A DNA stretch of 64,000 nt. Origin: Azadirachta indica. Taxonomy: Eukaryota; Streptophyta; Magnoliopsida; Sapindales; Meliaceae. A program made the position numbers and the translations under genes. This document shows positions 62,342-64,000 of this stretch, piece by piece. The stretch spans positions 2,874,102 through 2,938,101 of the forward strand of contig CM040453.1 in the NCBI GenBank assembly GCA_022749755.1. Reading direction: 5' to 3'. Numbering within the stretch: position 1 is the stretch's first letter; each line of letters opens with the position of its first letter. The notes under the pieces were generated by a model. That model did not search any database. It was given only the letters and a program-made list of their open reading frames with translations, and had not been told where the DNA came from.

Positions 62342-62854
62342 GCTTGATACATACACCAATTATATTTATTTATTTTTTTCTGAATTTGCAGATACTTGCT
62401 TGCTACAACTGTCATTGGACTTGCCTACACATTCCTGCAAACTATTTTGTCACTGTTTTATATTAGCACTGGAAATCGCTGCATCAGCGGAGATGGAAGC
62501 TTCACAATTGAATTCTATGGCGACAAGGTCCGCACTTATAACCCTTCATCTTCCTTATAATCATACATAAAGGAGACTTTTCAACTTTTATTCTTGAAAT
62601 GAAATGTTTTTGTTTAATTCTTGACATTTTTGTTTCATTTTCAGATCGCGTCATATCTACTAGCCACAGGCGCTGCTGCAGGATTTGCGGTGACCAGTGA
62701 ATTGAAGAGATCGGGTGAAGAAGGAATACCGGACGACGTCGACAAGTTTCTGAATAGGGGATATGGAAGTGCTGCTCTCGTCCTCATCGGCTTTGTCTGT
62801 ACTGCATTGCTATCAGTTTTCTCATCCTATGCACTCCCAAGGAAAGCCAATTAA
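62047..62854 (+). CDS. CASP-like membrane protein, CASPL4D type (167 aa)
   Basis: Three exons join in frame: 62047-62204, 62392-62527, 62645-62854. The product has four hydrophobic segments: VLFLRVLTFACLLASLILLV, YLLATTVIGLAYTFLQTILSLFYI, IASYLLATGAAAGFAVTSEL and GSAALVLIGFVCTALLSVFSSY, the MARVEL-like fold of CASP/CASPL proteins. The Arg in the first helix (FLRVL) fits the family. CASPs form the Casparian-strip membrane scaffold; CASPLs are broader and their roles are mostly unknown. It resembles Arabidopsis CASPL4D1 (At2g39530), a near neighbour of the GGB gene there. ATG 62047 was chosen as the first in frame; a second ATG is eight codons on. Intron 1 has a TA microsatellite at 62308-62338. 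Confidence 0.85.
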
Positions 62855-63590
62855 CTCTCCCTTACAAAAAACACATATATCTTCCTCTGTTGTTGTTTCA
62901 AGCATGTTTACATTTTAATCTCTGAGTTCATCTTAATTTAATTTCTTTGTGAATCGCGAACGTTGGTGTTTCTGTTCGAAGTCTATTTCAGTTTCGAATT
63001 ATTTGTCAATTGTACGACCATATGAATAATAATATTGAAATTATTTTTTTCTTACGAGTAGAGAAACTTGATCATGGCCGTTAATTCGTTTACACTCATG
63101 ACCATATCCGTATGGGTGTGGTAGTAGAAGTAAGCCCACCTGATGGTTACAGGCCCAAGGCAACCAGAAATGCTGACCGTAAACCAGCATACGTTATAGA
63201 ATTTCTAACTACACCTTAACGTGTTTCCACTGGACAGACCCACTATGTTTGGATGCAGGCGCTTTGGGCTCATTTTAAGTTTTAAGACGCTGACCCCACA
63301 TAATAAAATTTAGCGCCTGAGAGCACATATTAAATAACTGCTGGCCAAGAAGGAAATAGTCCAGAAAATTTTAGATAATTTTGTCCCTTCCTAGTTCCCT
63401 CGGGATATCAAGAAATACGGAAAACAGACATCGCCACCACAATTTCTTTAAACAGGCTAAATTACAAGGCACCGATTCTTCATGAAAAGGGGTAACGAAA
63501 AATGCACTTTCAAACGCAAACTCGTACACTAATATCAAGCACAAGACATCAAGGACAGGCCTGGTTCTTAACTAATACACAAAGCCAATA
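62855..63590. other. Convergent 3' spacer
   Basis: 3' ends of the CASPL gene (plus) and of the partial DC1 gene (minus). Nothing else recognised. Confidence 0.4.
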
Positions 63591-64000
63591 TCACTTTCCG
63601 ATCAACTCCACGAGAAGAACGGCGAGAATTGCAGTAGGATCACCGAGAAGAATACCAATAATAGTCCTAAACACCATCTTCACCATCTTCATGAATTTGC
63701 TGCCACTCCTCCGATTGGTACTCAATCGACGATCAGTGGGAAGCTCCAAATTCTGCAAAGCCAAGCTCCTATCGTCGTTAAATGCTCCGTTTTGCCATCC
63801 ATCCAGCATCATATCCGTTGCACAGTAGACATGAAAATGATATTTTTCGCATTCTGAAACATATGACCAGCCCCTGATGCCGGATACGGTGCCTTCAAGC
63901 TTCTTCTTCTTGCACCAAATGCACTTCGACGATACCTTATCACGAAGAACAAATTTAACATTGTCGATAGACAGATTATTTGGAAGCTTGCGGCAACACG
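63591..64000 (-). CDS. DC1-domain protein, C-terminal part only (runs off the right edge)
   Basis: The minus-strand frame from the edge to the stop at 63591 encodes the end of a third DC1 protein: CCRKLPNNLSIDNVKFVLRD, CIWCKKKKLEGTVSGIRGWS, YVSECEKYHFHVYC, then a basic spacer and the hydrophobic tail GILLGDPTAILAVLLVELIG. Residue by residue it follows the last exon of the two HSP70-DC1 chimeras ([47 protein letters not shown]). It is probably another chimera or the unfused DC1 ancestor; the upstream exons lie outside the window. Confidence 0.8.
   Translation of the reverse strand, partial: CCRKLPNNLSIDNVKFVLRDKVSSKCIWCKKKKLEGTVSGIRGWSYVSECEKYHFHVYCATDMMLDGWQNGAFNDDRSLALQNLELPTDRRLSTNRRSGSKFMKMVKMVFRTIIGILLGDPTAILAVLLVELIGK

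Noticed and set aside
1..64000. CRISPR arrays, operons or bacterial elements
   Set aside because: The window is plant nuclear DNA with introns; no regularly spaced direct repeats of that kind were found.

Overview
This is nuclear DNA from a flowering plant, most likely a eudicot. Genes have GT-AG introns and AT-rich spacers, and the families are plant-specific (Dof, CASPL, ATL RING-H2, DC1) beside a Ty1-copia retrotransposon and a Mutator-like TIR element. The species cannot be fixed from the sequence. Several neighbours recall Arabidopsis blocks: the Dof5.1 / HSP20-like / HSC70 cluster of chromosome 5, and GGB plus CASPL4D of chromosome 2. This is from memory and would need an alignment.

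Left part (1-20 kb): a partial HSP20-like gene on the minus strand; a dead copy of the first coding exon of the trans-Golgi adaptor MTV1 (ENTH/VHS family); one intact ATL-type RING-H2 E3 ligase and a tandem copy with a one-base frameshift inside its RING; an intronless TATA-binding-protein pseudogene split by a 4.1 kb copia element (TSD GTTAA) that has lost reverse transcriptase and RNase H; and a plant-specific single-pass membrane protein.

Middle (20-28 kb): two housekeeping genes diverge from a 275-base shared promoter. On the minus strand is the beta subunit of protein geranylgeranyltransferase I (11 exons, 371 aa reconstructed here). On the plus strand is an FMN-binding split-barrel, pyridoxamine-phosphate-oxidase-like protein (9 exons, 308 aa). 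Every exon junction closes in frame.

HSP70 array (28-48 kb, all minus strand): a complete cytosolic HSC70 (648 aa, ends EEVD) is followed by two unusual genes. Each keeps the HSP70 nucleotide-binding domain plus interdomain linker and then splices, in frame, into a DC1 (C1-like, Cys/His zinc) domain protein with a hydrophobic GDPT-containing tail. The substrate-binding domain and lid are gone. Copy 1 is fully open (662 aa) and has a perfect heat-shock element. Copy 2 has the same exon lengths except for one extra base in an A8 run. A third DC1 tail of the same type runs off the right edge. This HSP70-NBD/DC1 chimera is the most interesting thing in the window. Between the intact and chimeric genes lie three diverged copies of a non-coding unit and a 1.6 kb TIR element with a 10-base target duplication.

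Right part (48-64 kb): long AT-rich spacers, a Dof5.1/Dof2.4-like transcription factor, a CASP-like four-helix membrane protein, and the partial DC1 gene.
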